From Trabulsiella odontotermitis (GTDB taxonomy: Bacteria; Pseudomonadota; Gammaproteobacteria; Enterobacterales; Enterobacteriaceae), in contig NZ_LIFX01000003.1 of NCBI RefSeq assembly GCF_001297775.1, positions 186,001-250,000 on the forward strand: a stretch of 64,000 bases of DNA. The letters are read 5' to 3'. Numbering within the stretch: position 1 is the first letter of the stretch; the number at the start of each line of letters is the position of its first letter. Of this stretch, positions 42,842-54,782 are shown piece by piece. The notes under the pieces were generated by a model, which searched no databases, was not told where the DNA came from, and was given only the letters and a program-made list of their open reading frames with translations. The translations under genes and the position numbers were made by a program.

Positions 42842-43792
42842 ATGTTAATCCAACAAACGCCAGAGTGGGGAATGGGGCTGTTTGCGCTCTGTCAGGCGGC
42901 AGTATTGCTGGCGCTGACGCCGCTGATGACCGGTATTTCCCGCCAGATCCGTGCGCGGATGCAGTCGCGACGTGGCCCGGGCATTCTTCAGGACTATCGG
43001 GACCTCAGCAAGCTGATGAAGCGTCAGCCCGTGGGTCCGCAACAATCCGGCGCTATGTTCCGCATCATGCCGTGGGTGCTGCTCAGCAGCATGTTGCTGG
43101 TGGCGATGGCGCTGCCGGTCTTTACCCGTACCTCGCCGTTCGGCGGCGCGGGAGACCTGATCACCCTGTTGTATCTGTTCGCCCTGTTCCGCTTCTTCTT
43201 TTCGCTCTCAGGGCTCGACAGCAGCAGTACCTTCGCCGGGATTGGCGCCAGCCGCGAGTTAACCCTCGGCATTCTGGTTGAGCCGATTCTGATCCTCGGC
43301 CTGCTGGTGGTGGCGCTGATCGTCGGCTCCACCAACATTGGCACCATCAGTGCGGTGCTGTCAGAGGGCTGGTCCTCGCCGCTGGCTATCTTTATGGCGT
43401 TCCTGGCCTGCGGTTTCGCCGCGTTTATCGAGATGGGCAAAATCCCCTTCGACGTGGCGGAAGCCGAGCAGGAATTGCAGGAAGGGCCGCTCACCGAATA
43501 TTCCGGCGCAGACTTTGCGCTGGTGAAGTGGGGGATTGGCCTCAAGCAGGTAGTGGTCGCCGAGATGTTTCTCGCAGTGTTCATTCCGTTTGGTAAAGCG
43601 GCGAGCCTCTCGGCATCGGCGCTGTTACTGGCGCTGGTGGTGATGATTATCAAGCTGGTGGTGGTCTTTGTGCTGGCCTCCATCATTGAGAACTCACTGG
43701 CGCGCGGACGCTTCCTGCTGACCCATCGCGTGACCTGGCTTGTCTTCGGCATCGCGGTGCTGGCCTTCGTCTTTTACTTTACCGGTCTGTAA
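42842..43792 (+). CDS. hyfC: Hydrogenase-4 membrane anchor HyfC (NuoH-like)
   Basis: NuoH-like membrane subunit that joins the catalytic arm to the membrane arm. It has 316 residues (HyfC 315, HycD 307). About eight helices. The family segments RRGPGILQDYRDLSKLMKR, GASRELTLGILVEP, GKIPFDVAEAEQELQEGPLTEYSG and KWGIGLKQVVVAEMF are visible. GAGGAGAATGAG precedes ATG 42842. Confidence 0.9.
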   Translation: MLIQQTPEWGMGLFALCQAAVLLALTPLMTGISRQIRARMQSRRGPGILQDYRDLSKLMKRQPVGPQQSGAMFRIMPWVLLSSMLLVAMALPVFTRTSPFGGAGDLITLLYLFALFRFFFSLSGLDSSSTFAGIGASRELTLGILVEPILILGLLVVALIVGSTNIGTISAVLSEGWSSPLAIFMAFLACGFAAFIEMGKIPFDVAEAEQELQEGPLTEYSGADFALVKWGIGLKQVVVAEMFLAVFIPFGKAASLSASALLLALVVMIIKLVVVFVLASIIENSLARGRFLLTHRVTWLVFGIAVLAFVFYFTGL

Positions 43793-43804
43793 GGAGCGCC
43801 GCTA

Positions 43805-45247
43805 ATGATGGAAAAAATAGCGCTGACGACCCTGCTGCTGCCGTTTATCGGCGCACTGCTGACGGCCTGCCTGCCGCAGCGCCGGGCGCGCATCGTCTGT
43901 ACTTTATTTGCGTTGCTGGCGACGCTTGGCACGGTGGCGCTCGGCTGGCAGTTTCTGGCTGGTGGAAAAGTTGCACAAACCTTAACGCTGGTGAGCTATC
44001 ACGGTGTGGCGCTCTTTGGCTTCACCATTGACCGGATAAGCACGCTGATTGTTTTCGCGGTCGTGTTCCTTGGCCTGCTGGTGAGCCTGTACTCCACCGG
44101 CTATCTGACCACTGGCAACCGTGAACATCCGCATGATGGCGGCAACCGTTACTACGCGTTTCTGCTGATCTTTATTGGCGCGATGGCGGGGCTGGTGCTC
44201 TCATCCACGCTGCTCGGGCAACTGCTGTTCTTCGAAATTACCGGCGGTTGTTCGTGGGCGCTGATTGGCTACTACCAGACGCCAAAATCTCAGCGTTCGG
44301 CGATGAAAGCGTTGCTGATCACGCACGTTGCGTCGCTGGGGCTGTATCTGGCTGCCGCCACGTTGTTCCTCAACACCGGCACCTTTGAACTGAGTGCGCT
44401 GAGCCAGCTTTCGGGTAGTGCCAGCTATATCGTCTACGGTGGGATCCTGTTCGCCGCGTGGGGCAAATCGGCGCAACTGCCGTTGCAGGCCTGGCTGCCA
44501 GATGCGATGGAAGCACCCACGCCAGTGAGTGCTTACCTGCACGCCGCATCCATGGTGAAAGTCGGGGTGTATATCTTCGCCCGCGCCATTATCGAAGGTG
44601 GCAATGTGCCGCACGTGATTGGCTGGGTCGGGATCGTCATGGCCACCATCACGCTGATCTACGGCTTCATGATGTACCTGCCGCAGAAAGACATGAAACG
44701 CCTGCTGGCGTGGTCCACCATCACCCAACTCGCGTACATCTTCCTCGCGCTGTCGCTGGCGGTGCTGGGTTCAAAAGAAGCCTTCGACGGCGGGATTGCC
44801 TACATCTTCAACCACGCGTTCGCCAAGAGCCTGTTCTTCCTGGTGGCCGGGGCATTCAGCTACAGCTGTGGTACGCGTCTGTTGCCGAAGTTGCGTGGTG
44901 TGATGGGTAAGTCTCCGCTGCTCGGCATCGGCTTTTGCGTCGCCGCACTGGCGATTGCCGGTGTGCCGCCGTTTAACGGTTTCTTCAGTAAATTCCCGAT
45001 TTTTGCCGCCGGTTTCTCACTCTCCACCCACGACTGGGCGCTCATCCCGGTCATGGTGCTGGTGCTGATTGAGTCGGTGGCAAGTTTCGGCTGGCTGATT
45101 TACTGGTTTGGTCGCGTTGTGCCCGGGGAGCCGAGCCCGGAAGTGGCGCAGATGTCGCCGCTGCCGCTGGCAATGCGTGTGGTATTGGTCGTGCTGGTAG
45201 TGATGTCGCTGTGCTCGAGCGTGATTGCTGCCCTCTGGCTTAACTAA
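43805..45247 (+). CDS. hyfD: Hydrogenase-4 membrane subunit HyfD
   Basis: NuoM/N-like antiporter-type subunit with no counterpart in hydrogenase 3, so diagnostic for a Hyf operon. It has 480 residues (HyfD 479), with 13-14 membrane helices. Conserved stretches are FLGLLVSLYSTGYLTTGNREHPHDGGNRYYAF, FFEITGGCSWALIGYYQT, WGKSAQLPLQAWLPDAMEAPTPVSAYLHAASMVKVGVYIF and MKRLLAWSTITQLAYIF. The start is a tandem ATGATG; AGGAG lies 8 bases before the first. Confidence 0.92.
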   Translation: MMEKIALTTLLLPFIGALLTACLPQRRARIVCTLFALLATLGTVALGWQFLAGGKVAQTLTLVSYHGVALFGFTIDRISTLIVFAVVFLGLLVSLYSTGYLTTGNREHPHDGGNRYYAFLLIFIGAMAGLVLSSTLLGQLLFFEITGGCSWALIGYYQTPKSQRSAMKALLITHVASLGLYLAAATLFLNTGTFELSALSQLSGSASYIVYGGILFAAWGKSAQLPLQAWLPDAMEAPTPVSAYLHAASMVKVGVYIFARAIIEGGNVPHVIGWVGIVMATITLIYGFMMYLPQKDMKRLLAWSTITQLAYIFLALSLAVLGSKEAFDGGIAYIFNHAFAKSLFFLVAGAFSYSCGTRLLPKLRGVMGKSPLLGIGFCVAALAIAGVPPFNGFFSKFPIFAAGFSLSTHDWALIPVMVLVLIESVASFGWLIYWFGRVVPGEPSPEVAQMSPLPLAMRVVLVVLVVMSLCSSVIAALWLN

Positions 45248-45255
45248 GGGAGTCG

Positions 45256-45909
45256 ATGATGACCGGAACCTTAATTGTTAATAATCTCGCCGGGCTGATG
45301 ATGGTGACATCGCTGCTGGTGATTGGTGCCAGGCATCCGCGTAGCTCCTGCTGGTTCTACGCCCTGCAGTCGCTGGTGCTGGTGCTGATTTTCTTCACGC
45401 TTTCCAGAACGCTGGATTCCGAACAACTGCTGATGTGGTCGTTCAGCGCCTTCCTCACCAAGGTGGTGCTGGTGCCGCTGATTATGGGCTATGCCCTGCG
45501 TAAACTCACCGACCCGGCGGCGGATGTAAGCCTGATAAGCCCGGCGATGTTAATGGTCTCGGCGGCAGTGATTGTGGTGCTGTGCTGGTTTGTAGTGCAT
45601 CCGGTGGCACTGCCGATGCTGCATGAACTGAAACCCGCGCTGGCTGTGGCGCTGGGCCACTTCCTGCTGGGGCTGCTGTGTATCGTCACCCAACGCAACA
45701 TCCTCAAACAGGTGTTTGGCTACTGCCTGATGGAAAACGGTTCGCATCTGGTTCTCGCTCTGCTGGCGTATAAAGCGCCAGAACTGGTGGAGATAGGGAT
45801 TGCCACCGACGCCATCTTCGCGGTGATCGTCATGGTGCTGCTGGTGAGGAAAATCTGGCGCACGCTCGGCACGCTGGATGTCAACAAACTGACGGCGCTG
45901 AAGGGATAA
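45256..45909 (+). CDS. hyfE: Hydrogenase-4 membrane subunit HyfE (NuoK-like)
   Basis: NuoK/MrpC-like membrane subunit, absent from hydrogenase 3. It has 217 residues (HyfE 216). Seven likely helices: the N-terminal half is hydrophobic, with [21 protein letters not shown], and the second half includes [37 protein letters not shown], the NuoK-like core with its membrane Glu. It starts 8 bases after hyfD; hyfF starts 4 bases after its stop. Confidence 0.92.
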   Translation: MMTGTLIVNNLAGLMMVTSLLVIGARHPRSSCWFYALQSLVLVLIFFTLSRTLDSEQLLMWSFSAFLTKVVLVPLIMGYALRKLTDPAADVSLISPAMLMVSAAVIVVLCWFVVHPVALPMLHELKPALAVALGHFLLGLLCIVTQRNILKQVFGYCLMENGSHLVLALLAYKAPELVEIGIATDAIFAVIVMVLLVRKIWRTLGTLDVNKLTALKG

Positions 45910-45913
45910 CACC

Positions 45914-47503
45914 ATGAGTCATAACGCTATTTTCACTTTACTCATCGTCACGCCGCTGCTGTTTTCGCTGCTGGCGTTTGCCTGCAGACCACTTGGCGCT
46001 GCGGCCCGTACGGCGGTCACGTTGCTGCACGGCCTCGGCATTCTCGCGCTGCTGGGTGTCACGTTCTACGCCGTTCGCGCGGTGTATCTGCAGGGGGAGA
46101 TTTTCTCCAGCAACCTGTGGCTGCACGTGGACAGCCTGAGCGCGCTGTTTCTCGCCATCCTCGGACTCATCGGTTTCCTGACCGGGCTGTACTCGATGGG
46201 GTATATGCGTCATGAGGTGGACGAAGGAGAAATCTCCGTCGCCACGCTGTGCAACTACTACGGTTTCTTCCATCTGTTCCTGTTCACCATGATGCTGGTG
46301 GTGACCAGTAATAACCTGATTGTGATGTGGGCGGCGATTGAAGCCACCACGCTCAGTTCGGCGTTCCTGGTGGGGATTTACGGCCAGCGCTCTTCGCTGG
46401 AAGCAGCGTGGAAGTACATCATCATCTGTACCGTCGGCGTGGCATTTGGCCTGTTCGGCACGATCCTGGTGTACGCCAATGCGGCAAGCTTTATGCCGGA
46501 TCCGGGCAACGCCATTTTCTGGACTGAAGTGCTGAAACACGCCGGACAGCTTGACCCGACGCTGATGCACCTGGCGTTTGTGTTCGTGCTGATTGGCTTT
46601 GGCACCAAAACCGGGCTGTTCCCGATGCATGCCTGGCTGCCGGACGCGCACAGTGAAGCGCCAAGCCCCACCAGTGCGTTGCTGTCGGCGGTGCTGCTCA
46701 ACTGCGCGTTGCTGGTGATCATTCGCTTCTACATCATCATCAGCCAGGCCATCGGCCCGCAGTTCCCCAGCACATTGCTGCTGATCTTTGGTCTGCTGTC
46801 GGTGGCGGTGGCGGCGTTCTTCATTCTGGTACAACACGACGTTAAACGTCTGCTGGCCTATTCCAGCGTGGAAAACATGGGGCTTATCGCCGTGGCACTG
46901 GGGATTGGCGGCCCGCTGGGCGTGCTGGCCGCACTGCTGCACACCCTCAATCACAGCCTCGCGAAAACGCTGCTGTTCTGCGGTTCCGGCAACGTGCTGC
47001 TCAAATACGGCACCCGCGACTTGGGCGTTGTGCGTGGCATGCTCAAACTGATGCCGTTCAGCGCGGTACTGCTGGCAGGCGGTGCGCTGGCGCTCGCCGG
47101 GATGCCGCCATTCAACATTTTCCTCAGTGAATTTATGACCGTGACCGCCGGGCTTGCGGCCGGACATCTGTGGCTGACTATCCTGTTGTTGTTGTTATTA
47201 ACCGTGGTGCTCGGCGGCCTGATACGCATGGTGGCCTGCCTGCTGTTTGGCGCCGCCCCGGAGGCCACCAGCCGCGGTGAGCTTGGTCTGCTGACCACGC
47301 TGCCGATGGCGATCCTGCTGGCGCTGATGCTGCTGATGGGTACGCATATTCCGCAGCCGGTAAGTCAGATACTGGAGAACGCCGCCTCGGTGGTGATGAA
47401 AGCCTCCCCGCAGCAGACCTTTCAGTGGCCCTGGGCGGCGAGTCGCGCCACCTCCTCGAATCACAGTGATTGCACCCGCGAGTGTACTGGAGAAATGAAG
47501 TGA
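45914..47503 (+). CDS. hyfF: Hydrogenase-4 membrane subunit HyfF (NuoL/N-like)
   Basis: Third antiporter-like subunit, again missing from hydrogenase 3. It has 529 residues (E. coli HyfF 526), with about 13-14 helices. The core is nearly identical to E. coli Hyf[110 protein letters not shown] and [23 protein letters not shown]. The C-terminal 25 residues are polar and variable. Its TGA overlaps the GTG start of hyfG by 4 bases. Confidence 0.93.
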   Translation: MSHNAIFTLLIVTPLLFSLLAFACRPLGAAARTAVTLLHGLGILALLGVTFYAVRAVYLQGEIFSSNLWLHVDSLSALFLAILGLIGFLTGLYSMGYMRHEVDEGEISVATLCNYYGFFHLFLFTMMLVVTSNNLIVMWAAIEATTLSSAFLVGIYGQRSSLEAAWKYIIICTVGVAFGLFGTILVYANAASFMPDPGNAIFWTEVLKHAGQLDPTLMHLAFVFVLIGFGTKTGLFPMHAWLPDAHSEAPSPTSALLSAVLLNCALLVIIRFYIIISQAIGPQFPSTLLLIFGLLSVAVAAFFILVQHDVKRLLAYSSVENMGLIAVALGIGGPLGVLAALLHTLNHSLAKTLLFCGSGNVLLKYGTRDLGVVRGMLKLMPFSAVLLAGGALALAGMPPFNIFLSEFMTVTAGLAAGHLWLTILLLLLLTVVLGGLIRMVACLLFGAAPEATSRGELGLLTTLPMAILLALMLLMGTHIPQPVSQILENAASVVMKASPQQTFQWPWAASRATSSNHSDCTRECTGEMK

Positions 47504-49233
47504 GTTATCAACAATATATGAACGGCCTTGCGCAGGGTGATCTCCGTGGTATGGGCTATGTGGCGGCGGTGCGGGAGAAATTCCCCGGCGCCATTCTCGA
47601 TGAAGAACGCCAGACCAACGACCAGCTCACCATTACCGTCAAAATGAACGTGATGCCGGAGATTGTCGAGTTTCTCTACTATCAGTGCGGCGGCTGGCTG
47701 CCGGTGCTGTTCGGTAACGACGAGCGCACGCTTAACGGCCATTTCGCCGTCTACTATGCGCTGTCGATGGAAGAGGGCGAGAAGTGCTGGGTGGTGGTGA
47801 AGGCGCTGGTGGATCACTCCCTTGAGTTCCCGTCAGTCACGCCCCGCGTTCCGGCGGCGGTGTGGGGCGAACGCGAAATTCGTGACATGTTTGGTCTGAA
47901 GCCGATTGGTCTGCCGGATGAGCGTCGTCTGGTGCTGCCGGATGACTGGCCGGACGATATGCACCCGCTGCGTAAAGACACCATGGACTATCGCCAGCGC
48001 CCGGCGCCGACCACGGAGACCGAAACCTATCCGTTCATCAACGATGGCGACAAACGTTCACGCGTCGTCCCCGTGGGTCCGATGCATATCACCTCTGATG
48101 AGCCAGGCCACTTCCGGCTGTTTGTTGACGGCGAGCAGATTGTGGATGCCGATTACCGCCTGTTTTACGTGCATCGCGGCATGGAAAAACTCGCCGAAAC
48201 GCGAATGGGCTATAACGAAGTCACCTTCCTTTCTGACCGTGTGTGCGGCATCTGCGGCTTTGCTCACAGCGTGGCGTACGCCACCTCGGTCGAAAATGCG
48301 TTAGGCATTGTGGTACCGCAACGGGCGCACACTATTCGCTCGGTGCTGCTGGAAGTCGAACGCCTGCACAGCCACCTGCTGAATATCGGGCTTTCCAGCC
48401 ATTTTGTTGGTTTTGACACCGGTTTTATGCAGTTCTTCCGCGTGCGTGAGAAGTCGATGACCATGGCGGAACTGCTCACCGGTTCGCGTAAAACCTACGG
48501 CCTCAACCTGATTGGTGGTATTCGCCGCGATATTCTGAAAGAACAGCGGATTAAAACCCTGCAACTGGTGCGCGAGATGCGCGCCGAGGTCAGCGACCTG
48601 GTTGAGATGCTGCTGGCGACGCCGAACATCGGGCAGCGTACCCAGGGCGTCGGGATCCTCGACCGCAAGGTGGCGCGTGATTACAGCCCGGTCGGCCCGC
48701 TGATCCGCGGCAGTGGTTTCAACCGCGATATGCGCTTTGATCACCCGTACGCCGATTACGGCAACCTGCCGAAAACCCTGTTCTCTTTCGACGGCGGTGA
48801 TGTGTTCTCCCGCGTGATGGTTCGCGTGAAAGAAACGTTCGACTCACTGGCGATGATCGAATACGCGCTGGAAACCATGGGGGAAGGGCCGTTGCTGACC
48901 GAAGGCTTTACCTATCAGCCGCACAAGTTCGCACTGGGTTATGTCGAAGCGCCGCGTGGCGAAGACGTCCACTGGAGCATGCTCGGCGATAACCAGAAGC
49001 TGTTCCGCTGGCGCTGCCGTGCGGCGACCTACGCCAACTGGCCGGTGCTGCGCTACATGCTGCGCGGTAACACCGTCTCCGATGCGCCGCTGATTATCGG
49101 GAGCCTCGATCCGTGCTACTCCTGTACCGATCGCGTGACCTTAGTGGATGTGCGTAAACGCAAGTCCACCACGGTGCCGTACAAAGAGATTGAGCGTTAT
49201 GGCATTGAGCGTACACAGTCGCCGCTTAAGTAA
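47500..49233 (+). CDS. hyfG: Hydrogenase-4 catalytic large subunit HyfG ([NiFe])
   Basis: Fusion of a NuoC-like N-terminal domain (about 1-150) with a NuoD-like [NiFe] catalytic subunit. It has 577 residues from GTG 47500, chosen because GGAG lies 7 bases upstream and the GTG overlaps the hyfF stop (GTGA). Nickel ligands are the cysteines of [10 protein letters not shown] (Cys249, Cys252) and DPCYSCTDR (Cys539, Cys542). Exactly 32 residues (starting [10 protein letters not shown]) follow Arg545, the same tail length as the peptide HycI removes from HycE, so this is a precursor needing endoproteolysis. The sequence is closer to HyfG than to HycE in the NuoC-like part ([33 protein letters not shown]). 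Confidence 0.93.
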   Translation: MSYQQYMNGLAQGDLRGMGYVAAVREKFPGAILDEERQTNDQLTITVKMNVMPEIVEFLYYQCGGWLPVLFGNDERTLNGHFAVYYALSMEEGEKCWVVVKALVDHSLEFPSVTPRVPAAVWGEREIRDMFGLKPIGLPDERRLVLPDDWPDDMHPLRKDTMDYRQRPAPTTETETYPFINDGDKRSRVVPVGPMHITSDEPGHFRLFVDGEQIVDADYRLFYVHRGMEKLAETRMGYNEVTFLSDRVCGICGFAHSVAYATSVENALGIVVPQRAHTIRSVLLEVERLHSHLLNIGLSSHFVGFDTGFMQFFRVREKSMTMAELLTGSRKTYGLNLIGGIRRDILKEQRIKTLQLVREMRAEVSDLVEMLLATPNIGQRTQGVGILDRKVARDYSPVGPLIRGSGFNRDMRFDHPYADYGNLPKTLFSFDGGDVFSRVMVRVKETFDSLAMIEYALETMGEGPLLTEGFTYQPHKFALGYVEAPRGEDVHWSMLGDNQKLFRWRCRAATYANWPVLRYMLRGNTVSDAPLIIGSLDPCYSCTDRVTLVDVRKRKSTTVPYKEIERYGIERTQSPLK

Positions 49234-49243
49234 GGATTGAACG

Positions 49244-49798
49244 ATGCTGAAACTGTTTAAAACCATCCTGAAAGCGGGTGAACCGACGGTGAAATACCCG
49301 TTCAAACCGCTGGAGGTGTGCCCGGGCTTCCGTGGCAAGCCGGAGCTGGATCCGCAGCAGTGCATCGCCTGCGCCGCCTGCACGATGGCGTGCCCGGCCA
49401 ATGCGCTGACCATGGAAACCCATCCGGAAAGCAACGAGCGCATCTGGCAGTTGTTTATCGGCCGCTGCATTTTCTGTGGCCGCTGCGAAGAAGTGTGCCC
49501 GACGAACGCCATTCGGTTGTCGGAAGACTTCGAACTGGCGGTGACCAACAAAGCTGATCTGTATGTGAAAGTGGTGTTTCGTCTGCAGCACTGTGTGGCG
49601 TGCCATCAGCCTTTCACGTCGGAAAAATCAGTGCAGTATGCCGTGGAGCTGCTGCGCCATTCCGGGGTCAGCGATGAGGCGCTGGCGGGCATGAGTACGC
49701 AGTTCAGTACCTGCCCGGCGTGCAAACGCAAACAGACTCTCGCCAGCCATGACCGGCAGCCTATGAGTTTTACCGTCGCGGAGGAGCGTCATGAGTGA
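49244..49798 (+). CDS. hyfH: Hydrogenase-4 Fe-S protein HyfH (NuoI-like)
   Basis: NuoI-like ferredoxin subunit passing electrons from HyfA to the small subunit. It has 184 residues (HyfH 181, HycF 180). Two 4Fe-4S motifs are present ([12 protein letters not shown] about 43-54, [12 protein letters not shown] about 76-87), and a second cysteine pair lies C-terminal ([15 protein letters not shown]), as in HycF/HyfH. ATG 49244 comes 10 bases after hyfG; it overlaps hyfI by 8 bases. Confidence 0.92.
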   Translation: MLKLFKTILKAGEPTVKYPFKPLEVCPGFRGKPELDPQQCIACAACTMACPANALTMETHPESNERIWQLFIGRCIFCGRCEEVCPTNAIRLSEDFELAVTNKADLYVKVVFRLQHCVACHQPFTSEKSVQYAVELLRHSGVSDEALAGMSTQFSTCPACKRKQTLASHDRQPMSFTVAEERHE

Positions 49799-50546
49799 AT
49801 TTAATCATCACGTCAGCCAGCCGATTACGCTGACTGACGACGTCGCGCGGATGAAGCAAACACTGCTGAAAGATATTAAGCGTTCAGCTTATGTTTACCG
49901 CGTGGACTGCGGCGGCTGCAACGGCTGTGAAATCGAGATCTTTTCCGCCATCACCCCGGTCTTTGATGCCGAACGCTTTGGTATCAAGGTCGTGGCCTCA
50001 CCGCGCCATGCCGATATTCTGCTGTTTACCGGCGCCGTCACCCGCGCCATGCGCATGCCTGCGCTGCGGGCGTACGAGTCGGCACCGGACCCGAAAATCT
50101 GCATCTCTTACGGGGCCTGCGGCGTTGGCGGCGGGATTTTCCACGATCTCTACTGCGTCTGGGGCGGCAGCGACACCATCGTGCCAGTGGATGTGTGGAT
50201 CCCCGGTTGCCCACCGACGCCTGCGGCCACTATCCACGGTTTTGCCGTGGCGCTGGGGCTGCTGGAGCAGAAACTCAAAGGGGTGAATCACATTCAGGGC
50301 GAGGACGAAAAACCAGTGCCGATCCTGCCGGGCATTCCGTTAAGTCTGCGCGTCTCGGTTGAGCGCGAAGCGCGGCGGATGGCGGGTTACCGGCAGGGGA
50401 AAATGATTAGCCACCGCTTCCTCGACCTCCTGCAACATCAGGAGACCGCGGGTGTTGACGCCTGGCTTAAACAGGAAAATGATCCCCGGCTGACGGAAAT
50501 TGTGCAGCGACTGACAGGCATTGTTGCCGGGCAGGTGGTGGCATGA
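49791..50546 (+). CDS. hyfI: Hydrogenase-4 small subunit HyfI (NuoB-like)
   Basis: NuoB-like small subunit carrying the proximal 4Fe-4S cluster next to the NiFe site. It has 251 residues (HyfI 252, HycG 255). Cluster ligands: the [12 protein letters not shown] pair (about 41-52), Cys in [11 protein letters not shown], and Cys in [10 protein letters not shown]. The start overlaps hyfH by 8 bases and the stop overlaps hyfJ by 4, so this trio is translationally coupled. Confidence 0.93.
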   Translation: MSEFNHHVSQPITLTDDVARMKQTLLKDIKRSAYVYRVDCGGCNGCEIEIFSAITPVFDAERFGIKVVASPRHADILLFTGAVTRAMRMPALRAYESAPDPKICISYGACGVGGGIFHDLYCVWGGSDTIVPVDVWIPGCPPTPAATIHGFAVALGLLEQKLKGVNHIQGEDEKPVPILPGIPLSLRVSVEREARRMAGYRQGKMISHRFLDLLQHQETAGVDAWLKQENDPRLTEIVQRLTGIVAGQVVA

Positions 50547-50950
50547 GCGAAACAGGAAAAGTCACCTTCTGGTCGCTGCGGCAGAAGTTTGTCGACAGCG
50601 ATGACGACATTCCCGCCGAAAGCCAGCAGGTGATGTACTACTCGCTGGCGATTGGTCACCACGTCGGCATGATTGACTGTCTGAAAACGGAACTGCAATG
50701 CCCGCTGGACGGATACAACGACTGGCTGGCGTTGTTACCGGAAGGAGAAGGGCGGCGCAAGCTGAGCGGGTTGCTGAAGTTTGGCGAAATCACCATCGAT
50801 TCGACGCACACTTCGCTGCTGGCCTTTACGGTTGATGCACTCAGCAAAACCGGCGCAGAGCCTTTCAAAAGCTGGAGCCTGCGCCTGATTGAACTGCTGG
50901 CGGAAATTGAACGCGAACCGGCTATCTACCTCATTGCGAAGCGTCACTAA
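50543..50950 (+). CDS. hyfJ: Hydrogenase-4 processing/assembly protein HyfJ (HycH family)
   Basis: HycH/HyfJ-family protein thought to help convert the large-subunit precursor to the mature form. It has 135 residues (HyfJ 137, HycH 136). The N-terminus [42 protein letters not shown] is the conserved part. It is the last gene of the operon and ends 22 bases before the stop of the convergent hyfR. No terminator with a T-tract is evident between them. Confidence 0.88.
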   Translation: MSETGKVTFWSLRQKFVDSDDDIPAESQQVMYYSLAIGHHVGMIDCLKTELQCPLDGYNDWLALLPEGEGRRKLSGLLKFGEITIDSTHTSLLAFTVDALSKTGAEPFKSWSLRLIELLAEIEREPAIYLIAKRH

Positions 50951-50972
50951 AAGCGCGCCACGCGGGAAGCGA

Positions 50973-52667
<1,695 letters not shown>

Positions 52668-52828
52668 CTGTTCAGCCTGTTCGGGAGATATCGTCTGATA
52701 GTAGCAATGATTCAGCAATACTATTTAAGATCATTATTCATGTGCAGCGTGCAATATAAAATAATCGGCGCTGAGGTTTCGTTGATATCAGTGGGTTTTT
52801 CTGCAATTAAGATGAATACAGGTGGGGG

Positions 52829-53290
52829 ATGAAGGTGACCAGCGTATTACTGTGTGTCGGCAATAGCATGATGGGTGACGACGGCGCCGGTCCGTTGCTG
52901 GCGGAAATGTGTGCCGCCGCGCCGCAGGGCGAGTGGATCGTTTTCGACGGGGGGAGCGCGCCGGAACGAGACGTGGCGGCGATCCGTGAACTTCAGCCAC
53001 AGCGCCTGATGATCGTCGATGCCACCGATATGGGGCTCGACCCTGGCGAAATTCGCATTGTCGACCCGGACGATATCGCGGAAATGTTCCTGATGACCAC
53101 TCACAACATGCCGCTGAACTACCTGGTGGATCAACTGAAAGAAGACGTTGGCGAAGTGATTTTTGTCGGCATTCAACCGGATATTGTCGGGTTTTACTAT
53201 CCGATGACGCCGAACATTAAAGCGGCGGTCGAAACCGTTTATTCGCGGCTGGCCGCGTGGGAAGGGAACGGCGGGTTTCTTCCGCTTTGA
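52829..53290 (+). CDS. hycI: Hydrogenase maturation endopeptidase HycI
   Basis: Nickel-dependent endopeptidase that removes the C-terminal tail of the [NiFe] large subunit after metal insertion. It has 153 residues (E. coli 156). Family residues are VLLCVGNSMMGDDGAGP (Asp near 17), DATDMGLDPGEIRI (Asp near 63) and TTHNMPLNYLVDQLKEDVGEVIFVGIQPD (His near 91). In E. coli it cuts HycE; here its only visible partner is HyfG, whose 32-residue tail is of the right form. It is separated from the operon by the convergent hyfR, so it needs its own promoter or read-through. GTGGGGG precedes the ATG. Confidence 0.92.
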   Translation: MKVTSVLLCVGNSMMGDDGAGPLLAEMCAAAPQGEWIVFDGGSAPERDVAAIRELQPQRLMIVDATDMGLDPGEIRIVDPDDIAEMFLMTTHNMPLNYLVDQLKEDVGEVIFVGIQPDIVGFYYPMTPNIKAAVETVYSRLAAWEGNGGFLPL

Positions 53291-53296
53291 GTTTTA

Positions 53297-53324
53297 GCCC
53301 GGTGGCGCTGCGCTTACCGGGCTT
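53297..53324. repeat. REP element downstream of hycI
   Basis: The 26 bases 53297-53322 (GCCCGGTGGCGCTGCGCTTA then CCGGGC) are identical to 18037-18062. The element lies in the gap between the convergent hycI and ascB stops. Confidence 0.8.
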
Positions 53325-53333
53325 GTAAAAACA

Positions 53334-54761
<1,428 letters not shown>

Positions 54762-54782
54762 TTACCTCTTTACTGTGTTAAG

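Noticed and set aside
40196-50950. First reading of the operon as hycBCDEFGH (hydrogenase 3)
   Set aside because: Position suggests hyc, but subunit number and lengths (HyfB 671 aa, plus HyfD, HyfE and HyfF) and the sequence of HyfA, HyfG and HyfF fit hydrogenase 4.
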